Below are positions 53,683 through 63,005 of a stretch of DNA of 64,000 nucleotides, piece after piece (positions within the stretch are counted from its first letter, which is position 1; the number at the start of each line of letters is the position of its first letter). Origin of the DNA: a bacterium (GTDB lineage Bacteria > Bacteroidota > Ignavibacteria > Ignavibacteriales > Ignavibacteriaceae); assembly GCA_016716565.1 (NCBI GenBank), contig JADJWC010000001.1, positions 1,302,001 to 1,366,000 of the forward strand, read 5' to 3'. Both the position numbers and the translations under genes were made by a program. Below the pieces are notes generated by a model. It made no database searches. It worked only from the letters and a program-made list of their open reading frames with translations, and had not been told where the DNA came from.

Positions 53683-53949
53683 ATGACGACTCTGACACCT
53701 CCCGGAACAATTGAATTTCCTCAGACATCGCTTGAGAAAAAAGTTTACAGCATTGTTGAAAGCTTTGGTGAGCACATCCCGATTACTAATGATAAAAACA
53801 GACTTGGATACTGTTTGTTTAAGTATATGAATAAGGAAGGTGATCCGCCAGCCGTTGCGTTAAGAAGTGCGAAGATTAAAGTTGTCGGCATCTCAATAGA
53901 TGAGCTTGCTCAAAAAATTGATGCCGAGCTTAAAAAAATATCTGTGTGA
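53683..53949 (+). CDS. Small hypothetical protein, 88 aa
   Basis: I do not recognise a family. Soluble, no signal peptide, predicted mixed alpha/beta: an N-terminal Thr/Pro-rich tail, helix KKVYSIVESFGE, a GYCLFKYMN strand, AVALRSAKIKVVGISIDEL and a C-terminal helix LAQKIDAELKKI. The regular alternation argues that it is a real folded domain. Lies between divergent waaA-GT9 and the convergent fbp, so no operon partner gives a clue. Confidence 0.6.
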   Translation: MTTLTPPGTIEFPQTSLEKKVYSIVESFGEHIPITNDKNRLGYCLFKYMNKEGDPPAVALRSAKIKVVGISIDELAQKIDAELKKISV

Positions 53950-53955
53950 AAATAC

Positions 53956-54978
53956 CTAGTTAACCGGTACTTCTGCTTCAGCCATAAATTTCTCGACTGT
54001 TCTCACATCTTCTTCACTGCCAATAAAAACAGGTACACGCTGATGAAGTTTTTCCGGCTGAATTTCCATTATTCTTTTCTTACCGTTAGTTGCTCTTCCG
54101 CCAGCTTGTTCTACAATGAATGCCATCGGATTACATTCATATTGTAATCGTAATTTGCCATGTGGATTTCTTGAATCAGCAGGATACATAAATATTCCGC
54201 CATACAAAAGATTACGATGAATATCGGCAACCATTGAACCGATGTACCTTGATGAAAAGGGACGATTAGATGCTTTGTCCTCTTCCTGCAAATACTTGAT
54301 ATATTTTTTTAAACCTGGATGCCAGTAAAGATAATTACCTTCATTAATGCTGTAGATTTTTGATTTCTTTGGAGTTTGAATATTCGAATGAGAAAGAAGA
54401 AATTCACCAAAGGCAGGATCGAGAGTAAAACCATGCACACCGCTTCCAGCTGTATATACAAGCATCGTACTTGAACCGTAAATAACATAACCTGCTGCTA
54501 CCTGGTTGATTCCCGGCTGTAAACAATCTTCCATTGTTCCCGGTCCGCCATCCGGAGAAACTCTTCTGTAAATAGAAAAAATTGTACCTATGCTGATGTT
54601 CGCATCGATGTTTGATGAGCCATCCAGTGGATCAAAGAGAAGAACGTATTTACCAATATTAAATCTTTGTGGTATTTGAATAATATCTTCTTCCTCTTCC
54701 GATGCCATTACGCAGAGATGTCCGCCATGATCCATTGCCTTAATTAACATCTCGTGTGCGAGTATATCAAGTTTTTTAACTTGTTCACCGTGAACATTAT
54801 TATCACCCGTGTAACCTATGATGTCCACAAGTCCTGCTTTGTTTACTTCCAGCGAAATAACCTTTGCAGCTAATGAAAGATCGTGAAGCAATTTTGAAAG
54901 TTCTCCGGTTGCACCAGCATATTTTGATTGTTCCTCAATTATGTGACGACCTAAAGTCATAAATTGTGTGGTTGGCAT
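53956..54978 (-). CDS. fbp: Fructose-1,6-bisphosphatase, class I
   Basis: Gluconeogenic enzyme hydrolysing fructose-1,6-bisphosphate. 340 aa. The metal-binding loop LLFDPLDGSSNIDANISIGTIFSIYR (DPLDGSS) near residue 117, VMASEEEEDI with the catalytic Glu pair, and the GRATNGKKRIMEI C-terminal site are intact. N-terminal TLGRHIIEEQSK is the usual class I start. Confidence 0.95.
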   Translation of the reverse strand: MPTTQFMTLGRHIIEEQSKYAGATGELSKLLHDLSLAAKVISLEVNKAGLVDIIGYTGDNNVHGEQVKKLDILAHEMLIKAMDHGGHLCVMASEEEEDIIQIPQRFNIGKYVLLFDPLDGSSNIDANISIGTIFSIYRRVSPDGGPGTMEDCLQPGINQVAAGYVIYGSSTMLVYTAGSGVHGFTLDPAFGEFLLSHSNIQTPKKSKIYSINEGNYLYWHPGLKKYIKYLQEEDKASNRPFSSRYIGSMVADIHRNLLYGGIFMYPADSRNPHGKLRLQYECNPMAFIVEQAGGRATNGKKRIMEIQPEKLHQRVPVFIGSEEDVRTVEKFMAEAEVPVN

Positions 54979-55006
54979 GATTCTACCCTCTAATTAATTG
55001 ATGATC

Positions 55007-56797
55007 TCAGGAAGCAAGGATTTCCTGATCTTTATATTGTAGCTGGTACAATTTATAATAAATTCCCTTTTTTGCAAGCAATTGTTGATGGTTTCCTGTT
55101 TCTCTGATCTCACCTTTGTGCAAAACGATGATTTTATCAGCATTTTGTATTGTTGAAAGCCTGTGTGCAATTACAATAGCAGTCCTTCCTACTAAAAGTT
55201 TTTCAATAGCTTGTTTAATCAGATGTTCTGTTTCAGTGTCGATACTTGAAGTTGCTTCATCGAGAATCAGGATTTTTGGATTGTAAGCAAGTGCGCGTGC
55301 GAATGAAATCAGCTGCTTTTGACCAACACTTAAAGTTGCACCACGTTCTTTTACTTCCTCGTCATATTTGTTGGGAAGCATTTCAATAAATTTATCGGCA
55401 CCAACTATTCTGGCTGCTTCAATTACCTGTTCATCAGTTATTGATTCGTCATTCAGATTTATGTTTGATTTAATCGTCCCTGAAAACAAAAATACATCCT
55501 GCAGCACCATCGAGATATATTTACGCAGTTCTTTTTTATCAATCTTTTCAATTTCGATTCCATCTAAAAGAATTTTACCTTTGTTTATATCATAAAATCT
55601 TGTGAAAGTATTTATGATACTTGTTTTACCTGCGCCGGTATGACCAACAATTGCAACCGTTTCACCCGGATTAATATTGAATGAAATATCTTTTAAAACA
55701 TAATCTTCACCGTTGTAAGCAAACCATACATTTTTGAACTCTACGCTTCCTTCCACATTTCCGAGTTTTACGGGATTATCAGGATTCTTAATTATTGTCT
55801 TGTTATCCAGTAGTTTAAATATCCTTTCGGATGAAGCCATTGCAGTCTGCATTATGTTGTACTTTTCGGAAAGATCACGGATTGGTCTGAAAAACATCTC
55901 GGTATATTGAATAAATGCAAAGAGAACTCCGATTGTCAGGGCATTCTGTACCACTTCGCCTCCGCCGTACCATATTATCAGACCAACGGCGATTGCGCTT
56001 AAAAGCTCCACACCGGGATAAAATACAGCGTAATAAAAAATCGATTTGATATTTGTTCTTTTGTAATCATCATTTATTGATGAGAATTTTTTAAACTCAT
56101 CATTCTGCTTGTTGAAAATCTGAACAACACTCATTCCTGTTACGTGTTCCTGCATATATGCATTTAATCTTGCGAGATACAGTCGTACATCACGATAGCT
56201 TTCGCGTGCTTTTTTCCTGAACAAGAAAGTACCGTAAATTAAAATTGGAAGCACGGTAAGTGTAACTAGTGACAAGGAAACATCCATAAAAAACATGAAC
56301 ACGAGTATTCCGATAATTACGAAGATATCATAAAATACCATCACAATACCGGAAGAAAACAGTTCAGCAAGAGCTTCAACATCATTTGTGGCACGAGTTA
56401 CTAACCTGCCGATTGGTGTTCTGTCAAAAAATTTTAATGCGAGTGTTTGAATGTGATTGAAGATTTTTGTCCTGATATCATACAAAGTTTTTTGCCCGAT
56501 AAACTGAGTAAAGTACGTCAGGAAGTATTGTATTGTTGCCTGAAGAATTAAAGAACCTAAAAGTATTAGACTGATTAGGAGAAGTCCATTGTAATCAGAT
56601 TTACTGATATAATCATCAACAGCAATTTTTGTTAACATTGGCCCGATTGCACTGAGTATTGCCACGAATACATTTAGTACAATCGCGAAAATTACGTACT
56701 TCTTGTACGGTTCAATAAAGCGAAGCAGACGCTTCATCAATTTTGCGTCATACGCTTTACCTAAAACTTCATCTTCGCTGAAAATGTCTTGTGCCAT
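55007..56797 (-). CDS. ABC exporter half-transporter, subunit with degenerate signature
   Basis: 596 aa: six membrane segments in an ABC-type exporter domain and an ATPase with Walker A GHTGAGKTS, Walker B ILILDEATSSID (catalytic Glu present), and switch His in IAHRLST. The signature reads LSVGQKQ, not LSGGQ. Paired with the gene at 56805 (gap 7 nt), whose Walker B lacks the Glu, this predicts a heterodimeric exporter of the LmrCD/TM287-288 type with one degenerate and one active site. Substrate, lipid or drug, unknown. Confidence 0.88.
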   Translation of the reverse strand: MAQDIFSEDEVLGKAYDAKLMKRLLRFIEPYKKYVIFAIVLNVFVAILSAIGPMLTKIAVDDYISKSDYNGLLLISLILLGSLILQATIQYFLTYFTQFIGQKTLYDIRTKIFNHIQTLALKFFDRTPIGRLVTRATNDVEALAELFSSGIVMVFYDIFVIIGILVFMFFMDVSLSLVTLTVLPILIYGTFLFRKKARESYRDVRLYLARLNAYMQEHVTGMSVVQIFNKQNDEFKKFSSINDDYKRTNIKSIFYYAVFYPGVELLSAIAVGLIIWYGGGEVVQNALTIGVLFAFIQYTEMFFRPIRDLSEKYNIMQTAMASSERIFKLLDNKTIIKNPDNPVKLGNVEGSVEFKNVWFAYNGEDYVLKDISFNINPGETVAIVGHTGAGKTSIINTFTRFYDINKGKILLDGIEIEKIDKKELRKYISMVLQDVFLFSGTIKSNINLNDESITDEQVIEAARIVGADKFIEMLPNKYDEEVKERGATLSVGQKQLISFARALAYNPKILILDEATSSIDTETEHLIKQAIEKLLVGRTAIVIAHRLSTIQNADKIIVLHKGEIRETGNHQQLLAKKGIYYKLYQLQYKDQEILAS

Positions 56798-56804
56798 CGG
56801 CTAA

Positions 56805-58550
56805 TTATATTTCTTCCAGTTCTTTTTCGAGTAATTGTTTCTTGTTCAAATCAGAATAGATACCGCCAAGCTCCACGAGTTCTTCGTGCGTTCCCTGCTC
56901 GGCAATTTTGCCATCGCTCAACACTATTATGTTATCAGCGTCCTTTACAGTTGAAATTCTATGACTGATAATGATAGTCGTTCTTGATTTCATAAATTCT
57001 TTTATTCTTTTTAAAATTTCCTCTTCGGTATGAGTATCAACAGCAGAAAATGAATCATCGAGAATTAGAATTTTGGGATCGATTGCAAGAGCTCTTGCAA
57101 GTGATGCTCTTTGTTTCTGTCCGCCGGAAAAAGTTATTCCTCTTTCTCCAACAATCGTTTCATACTTTTGAGGAAATGTTTGAACATCACCATCAAATTG
57201 TGCAATTGACGCTGCTTCAGGAACCCGCTTATTATCGTTATCTCTTAATCCATAAGTAATGTTATTGATTACAGTATCAGAAAACAGAAATGATTCCTGC
57301 TGGACAAGTCCGATATTTGTTCTGAGTAAACTCAATGGGATTCTTCTCAAATCCATTCCATCAATTAGTATTTCGCCCGAAGTAGAGTCATACAATCTCG
57401 GGATAAGATTAACAAATGTTGTTTTACCGGAACCTGTGTATCCCATTATAGCAAGCGTTGTGTTTCTTGGAATTTTAATGCTGATATCTTTCAATACATA
57501 AGGCAGATTCGGGCCGTACGTGAACGAAACATTTTTAAACTCAACATCGCCTTTAATTTCTTTGACTGAAAAATCTGTTTCGGGTGAGTCATCAATTTCA
57601 TATGGTTCAGCAAAGATTTTGTTGAGACGTTTCATGCTTGCTTCACCTTGCTGAATTATGTTTGTCACCCATCCAAATGCAATCATCGGCCAGATAAGAA
57701 ATCCAAGAAAAACAACAAATGCTGTCAGCTCACCCAGAGTCATCTCAGTGTTTATAACTTTTGTTCCTCCAGCCCAGATAACAATTATCGTCGATATTCC
57801 CGTAATAAGAAAAAGGATAGGCATTATTAAAGCTTGTGTCCGCACGAGGTTCATATTCTTGTTAACATAATCTTTACTTTCTATTGCATACCTGTTCATT
57901 TCACTTTCTTCACGTGCATATGATTTCACTATCCTGATACCGGAAAAATTCTCCTGTGCTATTGTTGTGAGCTGCGAAAACTTTTCCTGAATAACTGTAA
58001 ACTTTTGATGGATCTTCTTCCCGACTTTATAAACTGCATACGATAAAAATGGAAGCGGAAGTAGAGCATAGATAGTTAAGCTAAGATTCAGTGAAATCAT
58101 CAAGGCTAAAACCAGAATTAAAATTACAAAAGTGTCGGTTGTGTACATTACTGCAGGGCCAACAAATGTTCTAACAGCATTAATATCATTTGTAGCATGA
58201 GCCATTATGTTTCCAGTCGAGTTATTCTGAAAAAATCGAAGCGGGAGTTTTTGTATGTGCGTCCAAAAATCACCGCGCAGATCATACTCAATTTCTCTTG
58301 ATACAACGATGATCGTTTGCCGTATCATAAATCTGAAAATTCCCGATATGATAGATATTCCGATTATCAGCAATCCATATCTGAATAATAATTCAGAAGT
58401 CGCATTTTTTTGGAGTGCATCAATGGAGTCTTTCATGATCATCGGAACATAAACTGCGGTTACATCGGAAAGAACAATAAAAATAAAACCCAATATGAGT
58501 TTCTTTTTGTACCTGAGAAAATATTTTTTAAGGGTAAAGAGGTTTTTCAA
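56805..58550 (-). CDS. ABC exporter half-transporter, subunit with non-canonical Walker B
   Basis: 581 aa: six-helix exporter domain plus ATPase with Walker A GYTGSGKTT, signature FSGGQKQ, Walker B ILILDDSFSAVD in which Asp replaces the catalytic Glu, and switch His in ISHRISTV. With the LSVGQ signature of the partner at 55007 this gives exactly the arrangement of an asymmetric heterodimer: this subunit's Walker B and the partner's signature make the weak site. Encoded first in the operon. Confidence 0.88.
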   Translation of the reverse strand: MKNLFTLKKYFLRYKKKLILGFIFIVLSDVTAVYVPMIMKDSIDALQKNATSELLFRYGLLIIGISIISGIFRFMIRQTIIVVSREIEYDLRGDFWTHIQKLPLRFFQNNSTGNIMAHATNDINAVRTFVGPAVMYTTDTFVILILVLALMISLNLSLTIYALLPLPFLSYAVYKVGKKIHQKFTVIQEKFSQLTTIAQENFSGIRIVKSYAREESEMNRYAIESKDYVNKNMNLVRTQALIMPILFLITGISTIIVIWAGGTKVINTEMTLGELTAFVVFLGFLIWPMIAFGWVTNIIQQGEASMKRLNKIFAEPYEIDDSPETDFSVKEIKGDVEFKNVSFTYGPNLPYVLKDISIKIPRNTTLAIMGYTGSGKTTFVNLIPRLYDSTSGEILIDGMDLRRIPLSLLRTNIGLVQQESFLFSDTVINNITYGLRDNDNKRVPEAASIAQFDGDVQTFPQKYETIVGERGITFSGGQKQRASLARALAIDPKILILDDSFSAVDTHTEEEILKRIKEFMKSRTTIIISHRISTVKDADNIIVLSDGKIAEQGTHEELVELGGIYSDLNKKQLLEKELEEI

Positions 58551-58649
58551 ATAATATTAAGAATATTTTTTGTAAATCTTTTACGAATAAACAATAATAC
58601 CAATAATGATTGGATAACTTTAAGTTAAAGATTATGAAAGGTAAAATGC

Positions 58650-59927
58650 TTATTTGATCTCACTGAATCCAGTGTATTTTTGAAGCACTTCGGGAACTTT
58701 GATCGTTCCATCTGATGTCTGGTAATTTTCCAGTAGTGATACCATCAATCTGCTTGTAGCCAATCCCGAACCATTTAGTGTGTGAACGAACTCTGGCTTT
58801 TTAGTTGATTCTCTTTTAAACCTGATGCTTGCTCTTCGTGCCTGGAAATCTTCAAAGTTGCTGCAGGAAGATGCTTCGAGCCATCTTTGCTCTGCCGGTG
58901 ACCAGGTTTCAATATCATAACACTTTGCTGCAGAAAAACTAAGATCACCTGTGCAAAGCATCAGAATGCGGTACGGAATTTTTAATGCTTTAAGAATATC
59001 TTCAGCGTCGTTAACAAGTTTTTCCAATTCGTCGTATGAAGTTTCTGGTTTTACAAGTTTCACCATCTCGACTTTATTGAATTGATGAACACGTAAAAAT
59101 CCTTTTGATTCTTTTCCATAAGAACCAGCTTCTCTTCTGAAACAAGCTGAATAACCAACATATCTTATTGGCAAATCTTTTTCTGCGAGCATTTCATCAC
59201 GGTGAAGATTTGTAATGGGAACCTCTGCTGTGGGAACAGGATACAATCCATCTTTTTCGATTGTATACATATCGTCTTCCATTTTCGGAAGCTGACCGGT
59301 TCCCATCATTGATTCTTTGTTTACAAGAAACGGAGGAAAAACTTCTTTGTAATTATGATGAGTTAAATGATAATCGAGCATAAAATTAATTAATGCTCTC
59401 TCAAGTGTTGCGCCTTTCCCCACATAAACAGGAAAACCTGAACCCGATACTTTTGCACCTCTTTCAAAGTCGAGTATGTTTAACTTCTTTCCAAGTTCAA
59501 TGTGGTCGAGAGTTTTTTCTTTTTTGTCAAAGGAAAATCCTTCGGGCATCCATTTTCTTGCCTCGACATTTTGTTCAGCAGTCTTTCCAACAGGCACGGA
59601 CGAATGCGGAAGATTGGGAATGAACATCAGGATTGCATTCAATTCATTCTCGACTTCTTTCAGTTGATTGTCGAGTTCTGAGATTTTATCTGAAACCATT
59701 TTCATCTCAGCGAAAATTTGAGTTGTGTCTTCGCCAGCTTTTTTCATCTGCGGGATTTTAGCGGATACCTGGTTCTTCTTCGCTTTCAGCTCTTCGACTT
59801 CAAGAATTATTTTTCTTCGCTTTTCGTCAAGAGAAAGAATATCGTCAATACGATCTTTTTCGTTTTTATTTTTGATTCCCTGTCTAACTGCTTCAGGGTT
59901 CTCACGGATTAATTTTATATCGAGCAT
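58650..59927 (-). CDS. serS: Serine--tRNA ligase
   Basis: Class II synthetase charging tRNA-Ser. 425 aa: N-terminal coiled-coil arm (residues about 30-100) that grips the tRNA, then class II motif 1 region, motif 2 CFRREAGSYGKESKGFLRVHQF and motif 3 in the GSGLATSRLMVSLLENYQ segment; PVPTAEVPITNLHRDE is typical of SerRS. Complete. Downstream of leuS and the GxxExxY cassette on the same strand. Confidence 0.96.
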   Translation of the reverse strand: MLDIKLIRENPEAVRQGIKNKNEKDRIDDILSLDEKRRKIILEVEELKAKKNQVSAKIPQMKKAGEDTTQIFAEMKMVSDKISELDNQLKEVENELNAILMFIPNLPHSSVPVGKTAEQNVEARKWMPEGFSFDKKEKTLDHIELGKKLNILDFERGAKVSGSGFPVYVGKGATLERALINFMLDYHLTHHNYKEVFPPFLVNKESMMGTGQLPKMEDDMYTIEKDGLYPVPTAEVPITNLHRDEMLAEKDLPIRYVGYSACFRREAGSYGKESKGFLRVHQFNKVEMVKLVKPETSYDELEKLVNDAEDILKALKIPYRILMLCTGDLSFSAAKCYDIETWSPAEQRWLEASSCSNFEDFQARRASIRFKRESTKKPEFVHTLNGSGLATSRLMVSLLENYQTSDGTIKVPEVLQKYTGFSEIK

Positions 59928-59948
59928 ATTTTTATTTCATTATTAAAA

Positions 59949-60417
59949 AATGGAACGCTGATTTTTATGATGGTTATGATCTTTTATGATTTTTAAATTC
60001 AGATGTTAAAACTTTTCTGGTGAATTTGGGTTCTTTGCCAAAATTTAAAAGCAATCCTACTTCTAAATCGGATGCTTTTAGATAATTAATCAATTGGCAT
60101 TCATGTTCATAACATAATGATTCAGCAGCTTTAAGTTCAACTATAACGAGACCATTCACAAGTATATCAGCATAATATTCGCCGATGATTAAGTCATCAT
60201 AAATTACATTCAATTGCTTCTGCCTTTCACAATTCAATCCCAGCTTTTTCAGTTCAATCATCATTGCTGATTCATAAACTTTCTCTAAAAATCCGTAACC
60301 AAGTTTATTATAAACAATATAATAAGCCTTAATAATTTGATCTGTTATTTCGGAATGTAAATAATTATTCATCTATCTTAATTAATCATAAACGATCTTA
60401 ATGATCAGTGTTCCATT
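59949..60417 (-). mobile_element. GxxExxY cassette bounded by inverted repeats (putative)
   Basis: AATGGAACGCTGAT (59949-59962) and ATCAGTGTTCCATT (60404-60417) are inverted with 13 of 14 bases matching, and weaker similarity continues inward for about 20 bases (ATGAT-rich). They exactly bracket the GxxExxY gene. The right repeat ends 5 nt before the leuS stop, so the unit looks inserted between leuS and serS. No transposase is encoded; movement in trans is inference. Confidence 0.5.
59974..60372 (-). CDS. GxxExxY protein (PD-(D/E)XK nuclease-like)
   Basis: 132 aa. Name motif in LGYGFLEKVYESAM near residue 25 (GxxExxY), then the putative nuclease core: GEYYADILVNGLVIVELKAAES (D-x(n)-ExK) near residues 70-90, and the HECQLINYLKASDLEVGLLLNFG end. 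The family is widespread and multicopy in Bacteroidota and candidate-phylum genomes, of unknown role; a nuclease activity is inferred from the fold. Its boundaries lie inside inverted repeats (59949-60417). Confidence 0.85.
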   Translation of the reverse strand: MNNYLHSEITDQIIKAYYIVYNKLGYGFLEKVYESAMMIELKKLGLNCERQKQLNVIYDDLIIGEYYADILVNGLVIVELKAAESLCYEHECQLINYLKASDLEVGLLLNFGKEPKFTRKVLTSEFKNHKRS

Positions 60418-60422
60418 GTTTT

Positions 60423-62689
60423 TTACTTAACTACTATGTTATAAATTTTATTCTTTACGTAAATCTCTTTAACGATTGATTTATCTGTTGTGTGTTTTAT
60501 CACCTTATCTTCATTGAAGACTAACTTCTTAACTGCATCTTGTTCAGAATCAATCGGAACATCAATCGTTGCTCTAACTTTTCCGTTAACCTGAACTGCA
60601 ATGCTGACAGTATCCTCAATCAACGCTGATTTATCAACTTCATACCAAAAAGGCTTTTGATAAATTGAAGTAGCATTTCCAAGTAAACTCCAGCATTCTT
60701 CTCCGAGATGAGGTGCGAGTGGAGAGATCATTATTACTAATCTCTGCAAGGCAAAAAGTTGAATTTCTTTTGAACAAGTTGATAAATCTTTAAAGTTATT
60801 CAGCAGTTCCATAAGCGCAGCAATTGCTGTGTTGAACCGGAAATGATTTATTTCTTCACCAACTTTGTGCAATGTCTGATTTACTTTTCTATAAACGAAT
60901 TTATCAGCATCTGAAAGCGAATTGAGATCATATATTTCTTTTGCTGAAGTTTGATTTTGCAAGTCTTTGTATTCATTAAATAAATCATTAACTCGATTTA
61001 CGAAACGATCAGTTCCCGTAATTCCTTTATCACTCCAATCACCGCCCATATCGTATGGACCCATAAACATCAGGTAAAGTCTGAACACATCAGAGCCGTA
61101 TTTTGAAGTAAACATATCGGGATTAACGACATTTCCCTTCGACTTCGACATCTTCGCACCGGCATTTGTAATTGTTCCCTGGTGAACGAGAGTCTGGAAT
61201 GGTTCATCACCTTTTGCGATTCCAAGATCGCGCAAAAATTTGTGGATGAATCTTGCATAGAGAAGATGCATAGTTGCGTGTTCAGCACCGCCGACATACA
61301 TATCAACAGGAACCCAGTTATCGGCAATAGATTTATCAAAAATTCCTTCTGAAAATTTTGGATTGACATATCTGAAATAATACCAGGATGAATCTACAAA
61401 AGTATCCATTGTATCAGGATCGCGCTTTGCATTCGAGCCGCACTTCGGGCATTTCACATTTATAAATTTCTCGTTTCTGGTTAAAGGAGATTCACCGCCA
61501 AGTCTGAAATCTACATCGTATGGAAGTTCAACCGGCAAATTTTTATCATCAACAGGAACTTCGCCACATTTTTCACAATGAATAATCGGGATTGGAGTTC
61601 CCCAATATCTTTGACGCGAAATCAGCCAGTCTCTCAAACGATAATTTACTGTTGCTTTGCCGATTCCTTTGCTCTCAAGCCACTGATTGATTTTCTTTTT
61701 TGCATCTTCAACATTTAGTCCGTTCAGAAAATCACTGTTGATTGCCGGACCATCTTCAAGATAAGCTTTGCCTGTAAAATCATCCGGCGGTTGAACGGTT
61801 CTGATAATTGGAAGATTAAACTTTTCTGCAAACTCCCAATCACGTTCATCCTGCCCTGGAACAGCCATAATTGCACCCGTTCCGTATGTCAGTAAAACAT
61901 AATCGGCTATCCAGATAGGAATTTTTTTGTTGTTGACCGGATTGAGCGCAAATGCACCAGTGAAGACTCCGGTCTTTTCTTTCACAGTAGATGTTCTTTC
62001 AATTTCAGTTAAAGTTTTTATCGAATCTTTATACTCGTCAACTTTGGTTTTCTATTCAGAAGTAGTCAACTTCTCAACAAGCGGATGCTCAGGTGCGAGA
62101 ACCATATAAGTTGCACCGAATAGAGTGTCTGGTCTTGTTGTGAATATTTTAATAACATCATTAGTTCCATCAATCTTGAAATCGACTTCAGCACCGATGC
62201 TTTTTCCAATCCAGTTACGCTGCATAAGTTTTGTTTTATCGGGCCAGTTAATTGTATCAAGACCTTGAAGTAACTGAGCCATTGATTCCATTTGTAATAT
62301 TCAGGGACGCAAGTCATCAGTTCAGCATTCCAGTCATACATACAACCGATTTTTTTCATCTGAACTTTTATGTCTTTAATATTCTGAATCGTATTATCAA
62401 AAGGATGAACTCCGGTTTTGATTGCATTGTTTTCAGCCGGTAGTCCGAAAGCGTCGTAACCCATCGGTTCAAAAACATTGTAGCCTCTAAACCTTTTATA
62501 GCGAGCCCACGAATCTGAAGGTCCGTAGTGATACCAATGCCCGGTGTGCAGCTTTGCACCGGATGGATAGATGAACATATTCAGGTGATAAAGTTTTTTA
62601 TCTGTTTTTGTGAAATCAGTTTTATAAACCTGGTTTTCTTCCCAGAATTTCTGCCATTTAGATTCTATTTCTTCGTGAGGATATCTCAT
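60423..62689 (-). pseudogene. leuS: Leucine--tRNA ligase, broken by an internal deletion and an amber codon
   Basis: Class I synthetase charging tRNA-Leu. From ATG 62689: ATP-binding YPSGAKLHTGHWYHYGPSD (HxGH) intact, then EYYKWNQW at about 62279. The next base pattern jumps frame into AQLLQGLDTINWPDK, skipping roughly 60-70 residues that in homologues hold the first zinc-binding segment and part of the editing-domain entry. The new frame reads through MQRNWIGKS and APEHPLVEKL to TAG (62052-62054), where homologues continue with an ordinary residue. The frame stays open beyond it (KTKVDEYKDSIKTL) into editing domain, KMSKSKGNV site and anticodon domain. So an out-of-frame deletion plus a nonsense codon interrupt an essential gene: pseudogene, assembly error, or both. 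Confidence 0.85.
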
Positions 62690-63005
62690 TGATTCTATCG
62701 TTTTTCGTAAAAATTGAGAGCAAATTTAGCCAAAAGGGGAGGGAATTCAAATTTAGTAAGCAGTAAATAGTAAGTAGTAGGTTGTAGAAGCGAGACGATG
62801 TCCTGCCCTTTGCTTATTTGCTAATTACAAACCGATTGTTTTTGACTTTGGTTAAAAATTAATTCAAGTTTCTATCAGAAATATTTTTCTACTCCGAGAG
62901 GGCAGGAGTACAGCCAGTGATTAACTGCTGAAGACTGCATTCGCAATACTCTCCCGAAGCAGAAGTTTTGAAATTAACTCTTTCAACTTCTAATAGGAGG
63001 CATTT
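62690..63005. other. 316-bp leuS-kelch divergent spacer with a micro-repeat
   Basis: Holds a short tandem AGTAAG/CAGTAAATAGTAAG micro-repeat at 62755-62788. A 9-bp inverted pair, TCCTGCCCT (62801-62809) and AGGGCAGGA (62899-62907), is too far apart to call a hairpin with confidence. AGGAGG at 62995-63000 serves the Kelch gene. Promoters for both divergent genes should lie here but none is clear. Confidence 0.5.

Noticed and set aside
62052..62291. Separate 79-aa ORF within leuS
   Set aside because: Encodes canonical LeuRS sequence (MQRNWIGKS) between the deletion and the amber codon.
62801..62907. 9-bp inverted pair in the leuS-kelch spacer
   Set aside because: Arms are about 90 nt apart and short; too likely by chance to call a structure.
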